A stretch of DNA of 64,000 bases from JANXXV01 sp040002435 (GCA_040002435.1 JBDUEM010000004.1:1-64000), one strand, 5' to 3'. Counted from the first letter of the stretch, positions 9,293-17,796 are shown. Made by a program: numbers and translations. Notes: generated by a model from the letters alone, not told the origin.

Positions 9293-10483
9293 ATGCGCCA
9301 TCTCTCACGCAGGGCCTTCATGGCGGCGGCTTCCGCGTCCACCATACGCGCCGATACCAGACTCAAGATCGTTTCCGTGAAGGCGGCTCCGCTGCGCGTA
9401 AGGGAAGGAAGGCCGCCAAGTGCGGAAACGCTGCCGGACTTTGACCCCAAGCGGTGGAGAAGCTTCGGGCAATTTTCGCAACTCAACGGAGCCATTCTCG
9501 TCCGCATCCAAACCGACCAGGGCATCACGGGTTATGGAATGGGCGGCGGAGGCGGCGCCGCATGCTACGTCATCGAAAATCATCTGCGTGAGTTGCTGGC
9601 TGGAACGGACGCGCTGCACATCGAAACCATTTGGGAGCAGCTCTTCGCCTCTACATCGTTCTATGGGCGGCGAGGCGTTGTCATTCAGGCAATCAGCGGA
9701 ATTGACCTCGCCCTCTGGGATATCGCGGGAAAGCACGCGGGCAAGCCGGTGCATCGCCTGCTCGGCGGGCCGACGCGGGACCGCGTCCCCGGATACTACA
9801 CGGGCAACGACGTGGAGCGCGGCCTGAAGCTGGGCTTCTCCGCCGTCAAGATCTCAGACTTCGCCGATTTCCGCCAGGGCCGCGCGGGAATGATGAACAA
9901 CGTAAAGAAGATTCTCGACGCGCGGCGCCGGGTGGGAAGCGAAGCACTGTTAATGGCCGATGCGCTCTGCGCCTGGGATACGGCTTACACGCTGGAGCTT
10001 GCGGACCGCGTCGCCGAGGCACGCCTGCACTTCATCGAAGAGCCGCTGCTGCCGGATGACATCACCGGATATTCCCGATTGTGCCGGGAAGTGCATGGCA
10101 CACGCGTTGCCAGCGGAGAACACGAGGCGACGCTCTACGGATTCCAGGAACTGCTGCGGAATCATGCGGCGCACATTCTTCAACCGGACGTAACGTGGTC
10201 TGGCGGCCTCACCGAGTGCCGCCGGATCATGATTGCCGCGGAGGCGGCAGGCGTGCCCGTAATTCCGCACCGCGGAAGTAGCGTCTACGGTTTGACTCTC
10301 ATTCTCAGCTCCCGCGCTTCCACCCTCGCCGAAAGCTTCGGAACAGGTGAATCCGGAAATGAGTTGATGGAATTGATGACGCCAAAGCTCGACCGCGGGA
10401 GCTACCTTCCGCCGCCAGGGCCGGGATTCGGCGTCGACTTCAACAGCCGCATATTGACGCGGTTTGCGCCGGAGCTGGCGTAG
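9293..10483 (+). CDS. Enolase-superfamily protein, L-rhamnonate dehydratase-like
   Basis: The start is placed at ATG 9293, 5 bases after the quinoprotein stop, giving 396 residues; an upstream in-frame extension would lie inside that gene. The mandelate racemase/muconate lactonizing fold is clear: Lys186 in SAVKISD, metal ligands Asp223, Glu249 and Glu276 (GEHEA), and His326 in IPHRGSSVYGL. The GEHEAT-like, QPDVxWxGGLTE and PHxxSSVY signatures and the closing FGVDFN match the L-rhamnonate dehydratase branch, which dehydrates acid sugars. Unusually, the N-terminus (MRHLSRRAFMAAASASTIRA) looks like a twin-arginine signal, suggesting an exported enzyme. No other rhamnose pathway genes lie nearby, so the substrate remains an inference. 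Confidence 0.75.
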   Translation: MRHLSRRAFMAAASASTIRADTRLKIVSVKAAPLRVREGRPPSAETLPDFDPKRWRSFGQFSQLNGAILVRIQTDQGITGYGMGGGGGAACYVIENHLRELLAGTDALHIETIWEQLFASTSFYGRRGVVIQAISGIDLALWDIAGKHAGKPVHRLLGGPTRDRVPGYYTGNDVERGLKLGFSAVKISDFADFRQGRAGMMNNVKKILDARRRVGSEALLMADALCAWDTAYTLELADRVAEARLHFIEEPLLPDDITGYSRLCREVHGTRVASGEHEATLYGFQELLRNHAAHILQPDVTWSGGLTECRRIMIAAEAAGVPVIPHRGSSVYGLTLILSSRASTLAESFGTGESGNELMELMTPKLDRGSYLPPPGPGFGVDFNSRILTRFAPELA

Positions 10484-10491
10484 CCAATCGA

Positions 10492-10887
10492 TTAGACCTC
10501 GGTACTGGATTTCACTAGGTTCCGCAGTTCCGTGGCGGTTGCGATCAAATCTTCCACAGTTCCCAGAGAGGCGTTGACAACCGCGTCTCGCTCGATAGTC
10601 TCATCAATCCTTGACGCCAGTGAGTCCAGCGTTTGCACCTCGGCTGCACTCAGTTGCTTCACTTTGATGTTGGCTGCCTGCAGTCGCGTCTGCGCAATCA
10701 TTGAAATGCGGAGTTCCAGCTCCAGCATACTGATGTCAGCTTCCAGGGAATCCTGCAGCATCGGACTGATGGCTGCGCCGGGGCGCAGTTCCCGCAATCG
10801 CTGCAGGGACTTCGAAAGCACGTCTATCGAACTAAGATTCATTTCGCGAAGCACGCTAATGTCGGGTATTTTACTTGGGCTGGCCAT
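10492..10887 (-). CDS. Helical protein of unknown function
   Basis: The 131-residue product has no signal peptide or membrane segment and is predicted by eye to be almost wholly alpha-helical, with heptad-like Leu/Ile spacing (VLREMNLSSIDVLSKSLQRL; SLEADISMLELELRISMI). It is the last gene of a minus-strand cluster with a lipoprotein (13 bases upstream) and two reading frames for a secreted coiled-coil protein. It converges on the rhamnonate-dehydratase-like gene with only 8 bases between the two stops. I recognise no family. Its position suggests it works with the exported helical partners, but it seems to stay in the cytoplasm. Confidence 0.65.
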   Translation of the reverse strand: MASPSKIPDISVLREMNLSSIDVLSKSLQRLRELRPGAAISPMLQDSLEADISMLELELRISMIAQTRLQAANIKVKQLSAAEVQTLDSLASRIDETIERDAVVNASLGTVEDLIATATELRNLVKSSTEV

Positions 10888-10900
10888 TGTTCACCTCTCA

Positions 10901-11626
10901 CTACTTGGGGCACGTAGGTTTCTTCTCGCAACCAATCGATTTCTGGCGCGCCTTTAGCGGCGCAATCATTGCTTTCAGCGCATCCGTTCGCGCCTTCTCT
11001 TTCACCGGATCGTCCTGGATCACCTTTGCAGGGTTCGCCAGATTGGCCTCCGGCGTCTTCAAGGCATTGGCCAGATCCCGGCAGATCGATTCATCCAAAC
11101 AGCCTTTGGCGGAACTCCCGAAATCCTTCAGGAACTTCAGCTCATTCAACACCGACGGTTTGGTGGTAAGTACCTCCAACGACTTCGCCGCACTCTCAAT
11201 CGTGTCGCCGTCCACGGAAAGCTTGTTAAGTGTGATCAGATACTTGTCATAATTGTGGGATTCCCGCGTCAAAAGCTCGCGCGTGGATTCCGCGTCACGG
11301 CTCGCATAGTCTTTCAGCAAGTCGACGATCGCTGTCCCCGTTGGGGTCTTTCCGCTGGCCGCAAGATCTGCCAGGCGGTCGCCGCGCTCGCGCCGCTCCA
11401 CGTTCAAGGAAGCGATGAGGTCGCTGTCGGCGGCGTCGCCATAAATCATGGCCAGAGTCTTGTACGCCTTCTGCTCGGCTCCTGCCTTGGCCTGAAGTTG
11501 TGCCTGGTAGGTCCTCAGCACGGCAACTAATCCCTTGGCATACTCTCGGGCTTCTTCTTCGCCCTGGCACCCGGATAGGACCAGCATAGAGCCGGCCAGA
11601 ATCGAGATAGCAATTTTGTTTTTCAT
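10901..11626 (-). CDS. Putative helical lipoprotein of unknown function
   Basis: The 241-residue product begins with a type II signal peptide ending in a lipobox (LVLSGC, Cys20), so it should be lipid-anchored in the envelope. The mature part is helical and charged (EEEAREYAKGLVAVLRTYQA; DLLKDYASRDAESTRELL). Four further cysteines are visible: a pair around KGCLDESICRD and a pair at the C-terminus (GCEKKPTCPK), which could form two disulfides in the periplasm. It lies 13 bases from the helical protein downstream and 8 bases from the reading frame upstream, so all are probably one transcript. No known domain was recognised. Confidence 0.7.
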   Translation of the reverse strand: MKNKIAISILAGSMLVLSGCQGEEEAREYAKGLVAVLRTYQAQLQAKAGAEQKAYKTLAMIYGDAADSDLIASLNVERRERGDRLADLAASGKTPTGTAIVDLLKDYASRDAESTRELLTRESHNYDKYLITLNKLSVDGDTIESAAKSLEVLTTKPSVLNELKFLKDFGSSAKGCLDESICRDLANALKTPEANLANPAKVIQDDPVKEKARTDALKAMIAPLKARQKSIGCEKKPTCPK

Positions 11627-11634
11627 GGCCTCTC

Positions 11635-12279
11635 CTACTGCTTCACTGCAATTACTCCGATACCCGCCAGTTGCCCCGCCTGATAGACCAGTTGCGCGAT
11701 CTCTGCCGGCTTGATGCCGCCTGCGTGCAACAGGGCCAGACGCCGTGTACCGGCTTCGACGAGCGTTTCATAGGCCCGAGCTTCCAATGACGACTGCACA
11801 ATCGAATATCGCTGCTCTTCCTGCGCCCGCCTCAGTTCCGCCAGATACTCCGGCGTCGCTCCCCGAGTCTGCACAACAGCGGCCTGAAACAGCGCACGAG
11901 CCAGAGCGTCTAACCGCAGCCGCGCAGGACCTGGTCCTTCCTTGCACAGTTTGCGGATCTCAGCATCGTCTCCCAGCGCGCGCGAGAGTCTCCGGCTATA
12001 GATATACTCATCGGCGGGCGTGGATTTGTCCGACGCGGCTAGTTGACCCAGTTCCCGCAGAGAATCGTCGATTCTCTTCAAATCGATTGCTGCGTCTCTC
12101 TGACGCTCGCAGGTCATTACGGCCTGGTACTGTTCGAAGGAAAGCACGGCGTCTTCAATTTCACGCGCGCGGCGCTCTTCAATTCCGATCAATCGCTTCA
12201 AATGCTCTTCTTCCGCCACCAGCTTTAGAACGGCGATCTTCAGCATCTCAGCTCGTAGTTCGCGCAGACCATCCTGCAC
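11635..12279 (-). CDS. Helical protein, probable C-terminal half of a frameshifted gene
   Basis: The frame is open for 214 residues from GTG 12279; ATG 12246 is another possible start. The product is a charged coiled-coil (EEEHLKRLIGIEERRAREIE) with no signal peptide, ending in a hydrophobic C-terminal stretch (LVYQAGQLAGIGVIAVKQ). Good coding character continues upstream of the GTG (QAEIGKVQDGLRELRAEMLK) in this frame, inside the end of the neighbouring gene, whose own tail looks non-coding. This implies that one base is missing near 12300 and that the two frames form one secreted protein of about 448 residues. If they really are separate, this would be translated by coupling from the overlapping stop. 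Confidence 0.6.
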   Translation of the reverse strand: MQDGLRELRAEMLKIAVLKLVAEEEHLKRLIGIEERRAREIEDAVLSFEQYQAVMTCERQRDAAIDLKRIDDSLRELGQLAASDKSTPADEYIYSRRLSRALGDDAEIRKLCKEGPGPARLRLDALARALFQAAVVQTRGATPEYLAELRRAQEEQRYSIVQSSLEARAYETLVEAGTRRLALLHAGGIKPAEIAQLVYQAGQLAGIGVIAVKQ

Positions 12280-12983
12280 CTTGCCGATCTCCGCCTGGGA
12301 TCTCTGAACTCCTGATACGCATCTCCCAGCCGCGCCAGAATGGCTGCAGTCTCTGCCGCGGGCGCTGCCAGCGAGGGCACCTTCCCTTTGGCGCCGGAAT
12401 TCTGGAATTGCTTGATTGCCTCTTCCGCCTCCGTCAGGTTTCCAAGCTGTCCAATCATGGCGAGCAACTGCGGCTCGGCCGTTCCCGGTTGATCTTTGAG
12501 GTTGTCAATCTCGCGCTGGCGAGCCGCTTTGGCGTCCCGGATTGCCTTGATACGCTCCTGCCATTTCTCAGCCGCGTCCTTGGGAATGTCCACAGTGGGA
12601 TCCCTTTCTAATAGATCGGCGCACGCCTTACGCAACGCCGGTTCGGTGGACGCGCCCCTGGGATTCGCCGCCAGCAAACCGGGATAGTCGAACCGCTTCA
12701 TCGCCTGAACCATATCGGCATGAACGGCACACCAGTTGCCCCAGGTTTGAATGCGGTCTCTGGTTTGGCGGCGTATTCCGGAAAATGTGGTGTCCACATC
12801 CTGTTTGCTCTGCGTCGAGAGGTTTTGCAGCATCCGCTCAAACAACTGTTTGCTGTCCACCTTGTCAATCGCTTTCAAGGCTTGTTGCGCCGCGGCGTCA
12901 AGCTCCTTGTGGTAAAGCCGCTGTCCGTTCGCCGCACCCGCCAGAACCGTCACGGCTAACACCGTCGCTAAGGCACCGTACAT
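12240..12983 (-). CDS. Secreted coiled-coil protein, probable N-terminal half of a frameshifted gene
   Basis: The start is ATG 12983, preceded by a strong GAGAGGAGAG ribosome-binding site and followed by a Sec signal (MYGALATVLAVTVLAGAANG). The 247-residue frame is helical (ELDAAAQQALKAIDKVDSKQ; EKWQERIKAIRDAKAARQRE) with one Cys pair (WCAVH, KACADL). The last 20 residues after QEFRD are Arg/Cys-rich and unlike the rest, while the minus-one frame continues smoothly as QAEIGKVQDGLREL. A single missing base around 12296-12306 would explain this. It heads a minus-strand cluster with a lipoprotein and a cytoplasmic helical protein. No family was recognised. Confidence 0.65.
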   Translation of the reverse strand: MYGALATVLAVTVLAGAANGQRLYHKELDAAAQQALKAIDKVDSKQLFERMLQNLSTQSKQDVDTTFSGIRRQTRDRIQTWGNWCAVHADMVQAMKRFDYPGLLAANPRGASTEPALRKACADLLERDPTVDIPKDAAEKWQERIKAIRDAKAARQREIDNLKDQPGTAEPQLLAMIGQLGNLTEAEEAIKQFQNSGAKGKVPSLAAPAAETAAILARLGDAYQEFRDPRRRSARCRMVCANYELRC

Positions 12984-13136
12984 TTTCGCTCTCCTCTCTG
13001 CTAACAAGGTATGCGGGGATATGACAGGAATCCCGCCAAAACTCTTTTGAGAGGTGTTTTTTGCTATCATCCAAGTCTTACCCGAGTACTCACACGAGCC
13101 GCGACCGCCCGTCTGCAGACTGAGGAAAACTCTTTC

Positions 13137-14177
13137 ATGACGTTCGCAATCCGCATCTCCATGGCACTGTTGCTCGCCGCCGGCGCGTCGGCGCAAACTG
13201 CGCCCACAAAAGTAAAAGTCGTCGTCATCGCTTTGTTTGAAGTCGGAGAAGACACCGGCGATCGTCCCGGTGAATTTCAATTCTGGGTCGAACGGGAAAA
13301 CCTCACACGCACCCTGCCCTTCGATGCGGGTTTCAGAAAGCTGCGCAGTAACGCCGATGGAAGCGTGCTCGGAGTCGTCACAGGCCCTGGTGTTACCAAC
13401 GCCACCAGCACCATCATGGCGCTTGGCATGGACCCCCGCTTCGATTTCACCAAAACTTATTGGATGGTCGCCGGCATTGCCGGAGTGGACCCCGAAGACG
13501 CGACCGTGGGCAGTGCCGCGTGGGCTAACTACGTTCTCGACGGCGACCTGGTGTACGAAATCGATTCCCGGGAAGCGCCGGCCGACTGGCCTTATGGGCG
13601 TCTTGCCACGGGAGCCAAGCGCCCGGGCCAACGCGCGGGCCTGACGTCGCAGCTCAATACGATCGTCTATCAACTGAACCCCAAACTGGTCGATTGGGCC
13701 TATCAGCTCACCAAAGACGTCAAGATTAAGGACAGTCCCAAGGTCATCGATTTCCGTTCACTCTACAAAGGCTTCCCAAGGGCGACGGGCCCTCCCTTTG
13801 TCCTGAAGGGTGACAGCCTCGGCTCAAGCACCTATTGGCATGGAGCCGTCCTCACCCGTTGGGCCAACGATTGGGTGAAGATGTGGACCGAAGGCAAGGG
13901 CAATTTCGTCATGACCAACATGGAAGACAACGGCGTGGCCACTTCGCTCAAACGGCTCGACAGCAGCCACAAGGCCGATTTCCAGCGCTTTCTCGTTCTC
14001 CGTACGGGCAGTAATTTCTCTATGCCCCCGCCCGGCCAAACCGCCGAAAGCAGCCTGTTCCGCGAGTACGTGGGTGGCCTGACGGCCCTTGAATCGGCCC
14101 ATCAGGTAGGCAGCGTGGTGCTGCATGAACTGCTGAATAATTGGTCGAAATGGGAAAACAGGATTCCCGGTGAATAA
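13137..14177 (+). CDS. Exported purine nucleoside permease-like protein (NUP family)
   Basis: The start is placed at ATG 13137, where a Sec signal begins (MTFAIRISMALLLAAGASAQ); the product has 346 residues. The sequence after VVVIALFEVGEDTGDRPGEF through LGVVTGPGVTNATSTIMALG and MVAGIAGVDPEDATVGSAAW follows the NUP family, named from the Candida purine nucleoside permease and distantly related to nucleoside phosphorylases. FVMTNMEDNGVATSLKRL near residue 260 is the second conserved block. The signal peptide places it in the periplasm, where it would bind or cleave purine nucleosides. The next gene, an exported adenosine deaminase, starts within its last codons (8-base overlap), which makes a joint purine salvage role likely. 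Confidence 0.88.
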   Translation: MTFAIRISMALLLAAGASAQTAPTKVKVVVIALFEVGEDTGDRPGEFQFWVERENLTRTLPFDAGFRKLRSNADGSVLGVVTGPGVTNATSTIMALGMDPRFDFTKTYWMVAGIAGVDPEDATVGSAAWANYVLDGDLVYEIDSREAPADWPYGRLATGAKRPGQRAGLTSQLNTIVYQLNPKLVDWAYQLTKDVKIKDSPKVIDFRSLYKGFPRATGPPFVLKGDSLGSSTYWHGAVLTRWANDWVKMWTEGKGNFVMTNMEDNGVATSLKRLDSSHKADFQRFLVLRTGSNFSMPPPGQTAESSLFREYVGGLTALESAHQVGSVVLHELLNNWSKWENRIPGE

Positions 14178-15591
14178 GAGAGTTCTGGCGCTATGCTTCG
14201 CCGCGTTGCAGACCTGTGCGGCGCAGTCATCGTTCGGCGAACAATTCGAATCGATCAAGAAGTCGGCCACGCGGGAACAACTCTACACACTGCTCTGGGA
14301 TCTCCCGAAGGGCGGCGACATCCACAATCACTTCAGCCTCTCGAACCTCGCCAGCCAGTGGTATCAAGCGGCCATCGACCCCAAGCGTTCGAACGGCAAC
14401 GAATTCTTCACGCGCGTCCGCTTCAACAACTGCCCGGACAGTACGGAGCCCCTTCTACGCTTCCGTAACATTCAACGCGCCACGTTCCAGCATCTCTCGG
14501 ATTGCCGCAAAGCCGAATACGTGAGTCTCGCCGCACTCACGCCGGAACTCAAGGCCGAATGGCTTTCGTCACTCAAGCTCGACAAGCCGGGCGAAGGGCG
14601 AAACGAATTCTTTGAAGCCATAGTGCCCCGCGTGGGCGAACTGTCCCGCGATCCTTGGCTCGCCGCCGACATCATGGTGGAGAACATGAAACGCTACGCC
14701 GCGCAGGGCCTCCGTTATCTGGAGACCCAGACCCTCGTTTCTACCGCGCAGGATCACGACGGCAATCCAATGGATCCCGAACGTTCGGTACAAATCCTCC
14801 GCGATGCGTTGAACAGTCCTGACGCCAAAGCCACCGGGCTCACCGTTCGCTTTCAGCAGGTCGTCATCCGGTACCTGCCCAATGCGGAGGAAATGCTGGA
14901 GCGTGCGTATCAGTTCGTTGACGCGCATCGCGACCTCTGGGTGGGCATCAATATGGCGGGCCGCGAGGACAACGACAAAGGCACTCCCCTGCGATTTCTC
15001 GACACCTTCCGAAAGATGCGCCGCACCTACAGCAATGTTCCGCTTTCCATCCACGGCGGCGAAGTCGACCGCCCCGGCGATGAAGTGCGCCGAACGCTTA
15101 CGCTCGGCGCTACCCGCATCGGGCACGGGGTCAATCTCATCACCGATCCTTCCACCATGCTGCTGATGCAGAACCGCAGGTACCTGGTGGAGGTCAGCCT
15201 GATCAGTAATAAACTTCTGGAGTACACGCCGGACCTGGCCCGGCATCCCTTCCCCGAATACCTGCGCATGGGCATTCCCGTCTGCCTCAACACCGACGAT
15301 GCCGGGGCTTGGGATTCCAACATCACCGACGAATACTTCACCGCCGTCACCAACTTCAATCTGAGCTGGAGTGAGATCGTGGCTATCGGCCGCGATAGCC
15401 TGTTCTACTCGTTCGCGGAAGCCCCGGTGAAAAAGCGAATGCTAAAGGATTACGACGAAGCCGTCGCCGCCTTTGAACGCCGTTACTCCACACCCAACTG
15501 GCAGGCCCACCTGACGAACGTCAAACCGGTTCCCTCAGGCTACGCCGCTCACAATCTATCTTTAAAAGGGGGCCAGACAGGGTCAAATTAA
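14170..15591 (+). CDS. Exported adenosine deaminase family protein (ADGF-like)
   Basis: A GTG at 14170 overlaps the end of the NUP gene by 8 bases. The 473-residue product has a signal peptide (MNKRVLALCFAALQTCAAQ) and the deaminase metal site: His52 and His54 in GDIHNHF, His295 in SIHGGEV with Glu298, His319 in RIGHGVNL, and Asp376-Asp377 in CLNTDDAGAWDSN. It would convert adenosine to inosine outside the cytoplasm. A signal-bearing deaminase longer than the usual 330-350 residues is typical of the extracellular ADGF/CECR1-like branch. The last ten residues (SLKGGQTGSN) are encoded by an apparent repeat fragment (15561-15600), so the natural C-terminus may have been altered. Confidence 0.92.
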   Translation: MNKRVLALCFAALQTCAAQSSFGEQFESIKKSATREQLYTLLWDLPKGGDIHNHFSLSNLASQWYQAAIDPKRSNGNEFFTRVRFNNCPDSTEPLLRFRNIQRATFQHLSDCRKAEYVSLAALTPELKAEWLSSLKLDKPGEGRNEFFEAIVPRVGELSRDPWLAADIMVENMKRYAAQGLRYLETQTLVSTAQDHDGNPMDPERSVQILRDALNSPDAKATGLTVRFQQVVIRYLPNAEEMLERAYQFVDAHRDLWVGINMAGREDNDKGTPLRFLDTFRKMRRTYSNVPLSIHGGEVDRPGDEVRRTLTLGATRIGHGVNLITDPSTMLLMQNRRYLVEVSLISNKLLEYTPDLARHPFPEYLRMGIPVCLNTDDAGAWDSNITDEYFTAVTNFNLSWSEIVAIGRDSLFYSFAEAPVKKRMLKDYDEAVAAFERRYSTPNWQAHLTNVKPVPSGYAAHNLSLKGGQTGSN

Positions 15592-15600
15592 TTTTGAAAG
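15561..15600. repeat. Possible short dispersed repeat fragment at the end of the deaminase gene
   Basis: AAAAGGGGGCCAGACAGGG followed by an AT-rich imperfect inverted repeat (TCAAATTAATTTTGA, 15583-15597) differs in composition from its GC-rich neighbourhood. The purine-rich run plus GGTCAAATTAA resembles small REP-like sequences scattered in many soil bacteria. It supplies the stop codon and the last residues of the adenosine deaminase. Only one copy was noticed here, so repeat status cannot be shown from this window. Confidence 0.3.
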
Positions 15601-15639
15601 GATCGGCGCCATTGCGGCATTTGCCTGGTGGAGGTCGCG

Positions 15640-17796
15640 ATGTTCCCACGACTGCTGGCTCTTTCCTTACTCTGGCTGCTTCCCTGCTTTTCTCAGATCG
15701 TAGTAATTGATGGACACTGGCACCGTATCCCGATGCCGGTGCCTCAACCGCGGCCCGTGCGTGCCGACTGTACCATTCGTTCCATCGACGTCCACGCCGA
15801 CATCCAGGATCAGGCTGCCAAAGTCCGCATCTCGCAGGTCTTTCAGAATCCCTCTTCCGTTCCCATGGAAGCGCAGTTGCTCTTTCCGCTGCCCGAAGGC
15901 GCGGCCGTCAGCGGCTTGACGCTGCTGGTGGACGGCAAGGAGTTGACCGGCCGGCTTCTGGGTAAAGAAGAAGCACGACGGATTTATGAGGACATCGTCC
16001 GCAGCCGGCGCGATCCGGCACTTCTTGAGTACATGGGCCGCGACCTGTTTCAGACCAGCGTGTTTCCCGTCGCACCCGGCGGCGAAAGCACCGCGCAGCT
16101 TCGTTATTCCCAGCTCTTGAAGAGAGACAGCGGGCTCATCGATTTTCTTTTGCCTTTGGGCACGGCCAAGCACTCCTCCAAGCCAGTCGAGAACTTCTCC
16201 GTCACCGTCAATATCGCCGCCAGCGCACCCATCCGAACCCTTTATAGCCCCACCCATCAAGTGGACGTCACGCACCCGGACGCCACCCATGCCGTCTCGA
16301 AGCTGACGCTGCGCAACGTGACTAACCCGGACGACCTCCGGCTGCTTTACTCCACCGATGCCAGCCCCGTCGGGCTGAACGTGCTGAGCTACAATCCGGA
16401 CGATAAGGATGACGGCTATTTTGTGATGCTTGCCACGCCGGACACCCGCAGTGGCAGCAGCGCCAGAATTGCCAAAACGATGTTGTTCCTGTGCGACCGC
16501 TCCGGAAGCATGAGCGGCAAGAAGATGGAGCAGGCCAAGGCGGCGCTGCAGTTTCTGGTGCGCCAATTGGAACCGGGCGATACCTTCAACATCGTCGCCT
16601 ACGATTCGGATGTCGAAAGCTTCCGGCCGGAACTGCAGCGCGCGGATCCCGCCACCATCCGCGCTGCTCTCGCCTGGGTGGACGGCGTGTCGGCCGGCGG
16701 GGGAACCAATATCGATGGAGCGCTCCGTACGGGGCTGCGGATGTTGAGCGATGCCTCTCGTCCAAATTACGTGCTCTTCTTAACGGACGGCCAGCCGACT
16801 GTCGGGGAAACTCAGGAAGCAAAGATCGCCGCGAATGCCGCCCAGGAAAACAAGGTGAATGCACGAATATTTGTATTTGGTGTCGGCTTCGATGTGAACG
16901 GCAGGCTGCTGGACCGGCTGGCGCGGGGACTGCGCGGTCAGTCCGTATACGTGCGTCCGAACGAGAACATTGAGGCGCCGGTTTCCACGCTGTACGCCAA
17001 GATAGGCTCACCAGTCTTGACGGACGTGGCGGTGAACATACAATTAGACGGCGGCGTCACGTCACGCCTTTATCCTCGCCAGATGCCTGACCTGTTCCGC
17101 GGCGACCAATTGGTGCTCGTCGGACGCTATCGCAAGGGCGGGGCGGCGAAGATCAGCCTGACAGGATCGGCGGGCGGGAAAAAGCAGGCATTCGCCTTCC
17201 ATTCCACCTTCGCGGAAACCTCGCAGGACGAAACCAACGGCTTCGTCGCCAAGCTGTGGGCCACCCGCCGCATCGGTGACCTGATCGATGAACTGGACCT
17301 GCACGGCCACAACCAGGAGCTTGTTGACGAATTGGTGGCACTCTCGCAGAAGCACGGCATCCTGACGCCGTATACTTCGTTCCTGGCCGATGAGACTGTC
17401 AATTTGAGTGCGCGAAAGGAAAATGGGGCGTTCGCGGCACGCACCGTCGCCGACCAACTCAACATAGTTGGAGGCTCAGCCGGCTTCACACAGCGGGAAG
17501 AGAAAGCACAATACCAGAATGCCACCAATGCACCCGCCGCGCCAGGTAAGCCGTCGAGATCGCTGCGCCAGGTCGGCCAGAAAGCATTTTTCAAGAAAGA
17601 TCGCGTCTGGAAAGACTCCACCGTCACCACGGAACAGGCAAAAAACGCGATCCACATCGTGCAGTTCAGCCCGAAGTATTTCGAACTGGCAACCGCTCAC
17701 GGCGGGATGATGGCGCGTTATTTGGCCTTTGAGGGGCCGGTGCTATTGAACATTGGAACGAAAACCTATCAGATCGACCCCGATGTGGGCCGCTAA
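15640..17796 (+). CDS. VIT and von Willebrand factor A domain protein
   Basis: The start is placed at ATG 15640, which has GGAGG about 7 bases upstream; a GTG 12 bases earlier is possible. The 718-residue product has a signal peptide (MFPRLLALSLLWLLPCFS). A VIT domain covers about residues 35-165 (PVRADCTIRSIDVHADIQDQ; ARRIYEDIVRSRRDPALLEY), and a VWA domain about 275-455 carries the metal-ion-dependent adhesion site D286-x-S288-x-S290 (DRSGSM) and the later FLTDGQPTVGE. The architecture is that of inter-alpha-trypsin inhibitor heavy chains and of bacterial marine-sortase-type proteins, used for protein binding at the surface. It converges with the BON-LysM gene across a hairpin at 17827-17853. 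Confidence 0.92.
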   Translation: MFPRLLALSLLWLLPCFSQIVVIDGHWHRIPMPVPQPRPVRADCTIRSIDVHADIQDQAAKVRISQVFQNPSSVPMEAQLLFPLPEGAAVSGLTLLVDGKELTGRLLGKEEARRIYEDIVRSRRDPALLEYMGRDLFQTSVFPVAPGGESTAQLRYSQLLKRDSGLIDFLLPLGTAKHSSKPVENFSVTVNIAASAPIRTLYSPTHQVDVTHPDATHAVSKLTLRNVTNPDDLRLLYSTDASPVGLNVLSYNPDDKDDGYFVMLATPDTRSGSSARIAKTMLFLCDRSGSMSGKKMEQAKAALQFLVRQLEPGDTFNIVAYDSDVESFRPELQRADPATIRAALAWVDGVSAGGGTNIDGALRTGLRMLSDASRPNYVLFLTDGQPTVGETQEAKIAANAAQENKVNARIFVFGVGFDVNGRLLDRLARGLRGQSVYVRPNENIEAPVSTLYAKIGSPVLTDVAVNIQLDGGVTSRLYPRQMPDLFRGDQLVLVGRYRKGGAAKISLTGSAGGKKQAFAFHSTFAETSQDETNGFVAKLWATRRIGDLIDELDLHGHNQELVDELVALSQKHGILTPYTSFLADETVNLSARKENGAFAARTVADQLNIVGGSAGFTQREEKAQYQNATNAPAAPGKPSRSLRQVGQKAFFKKDRVWKDSTVTTEQAKNAIHIVQFSPKYFELATAHGGMMARYLAFEGPVLLNIGTKTYQIDPDVGR

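Noticed and set aside
12984..13673. N-terminal extension of the minus-strand coiled-coil gene to 13673
   Set aside because: The extension runs antisense to the purine permease-like gene; a signal peptide and strong ribosome-binding site support ATG 12983.
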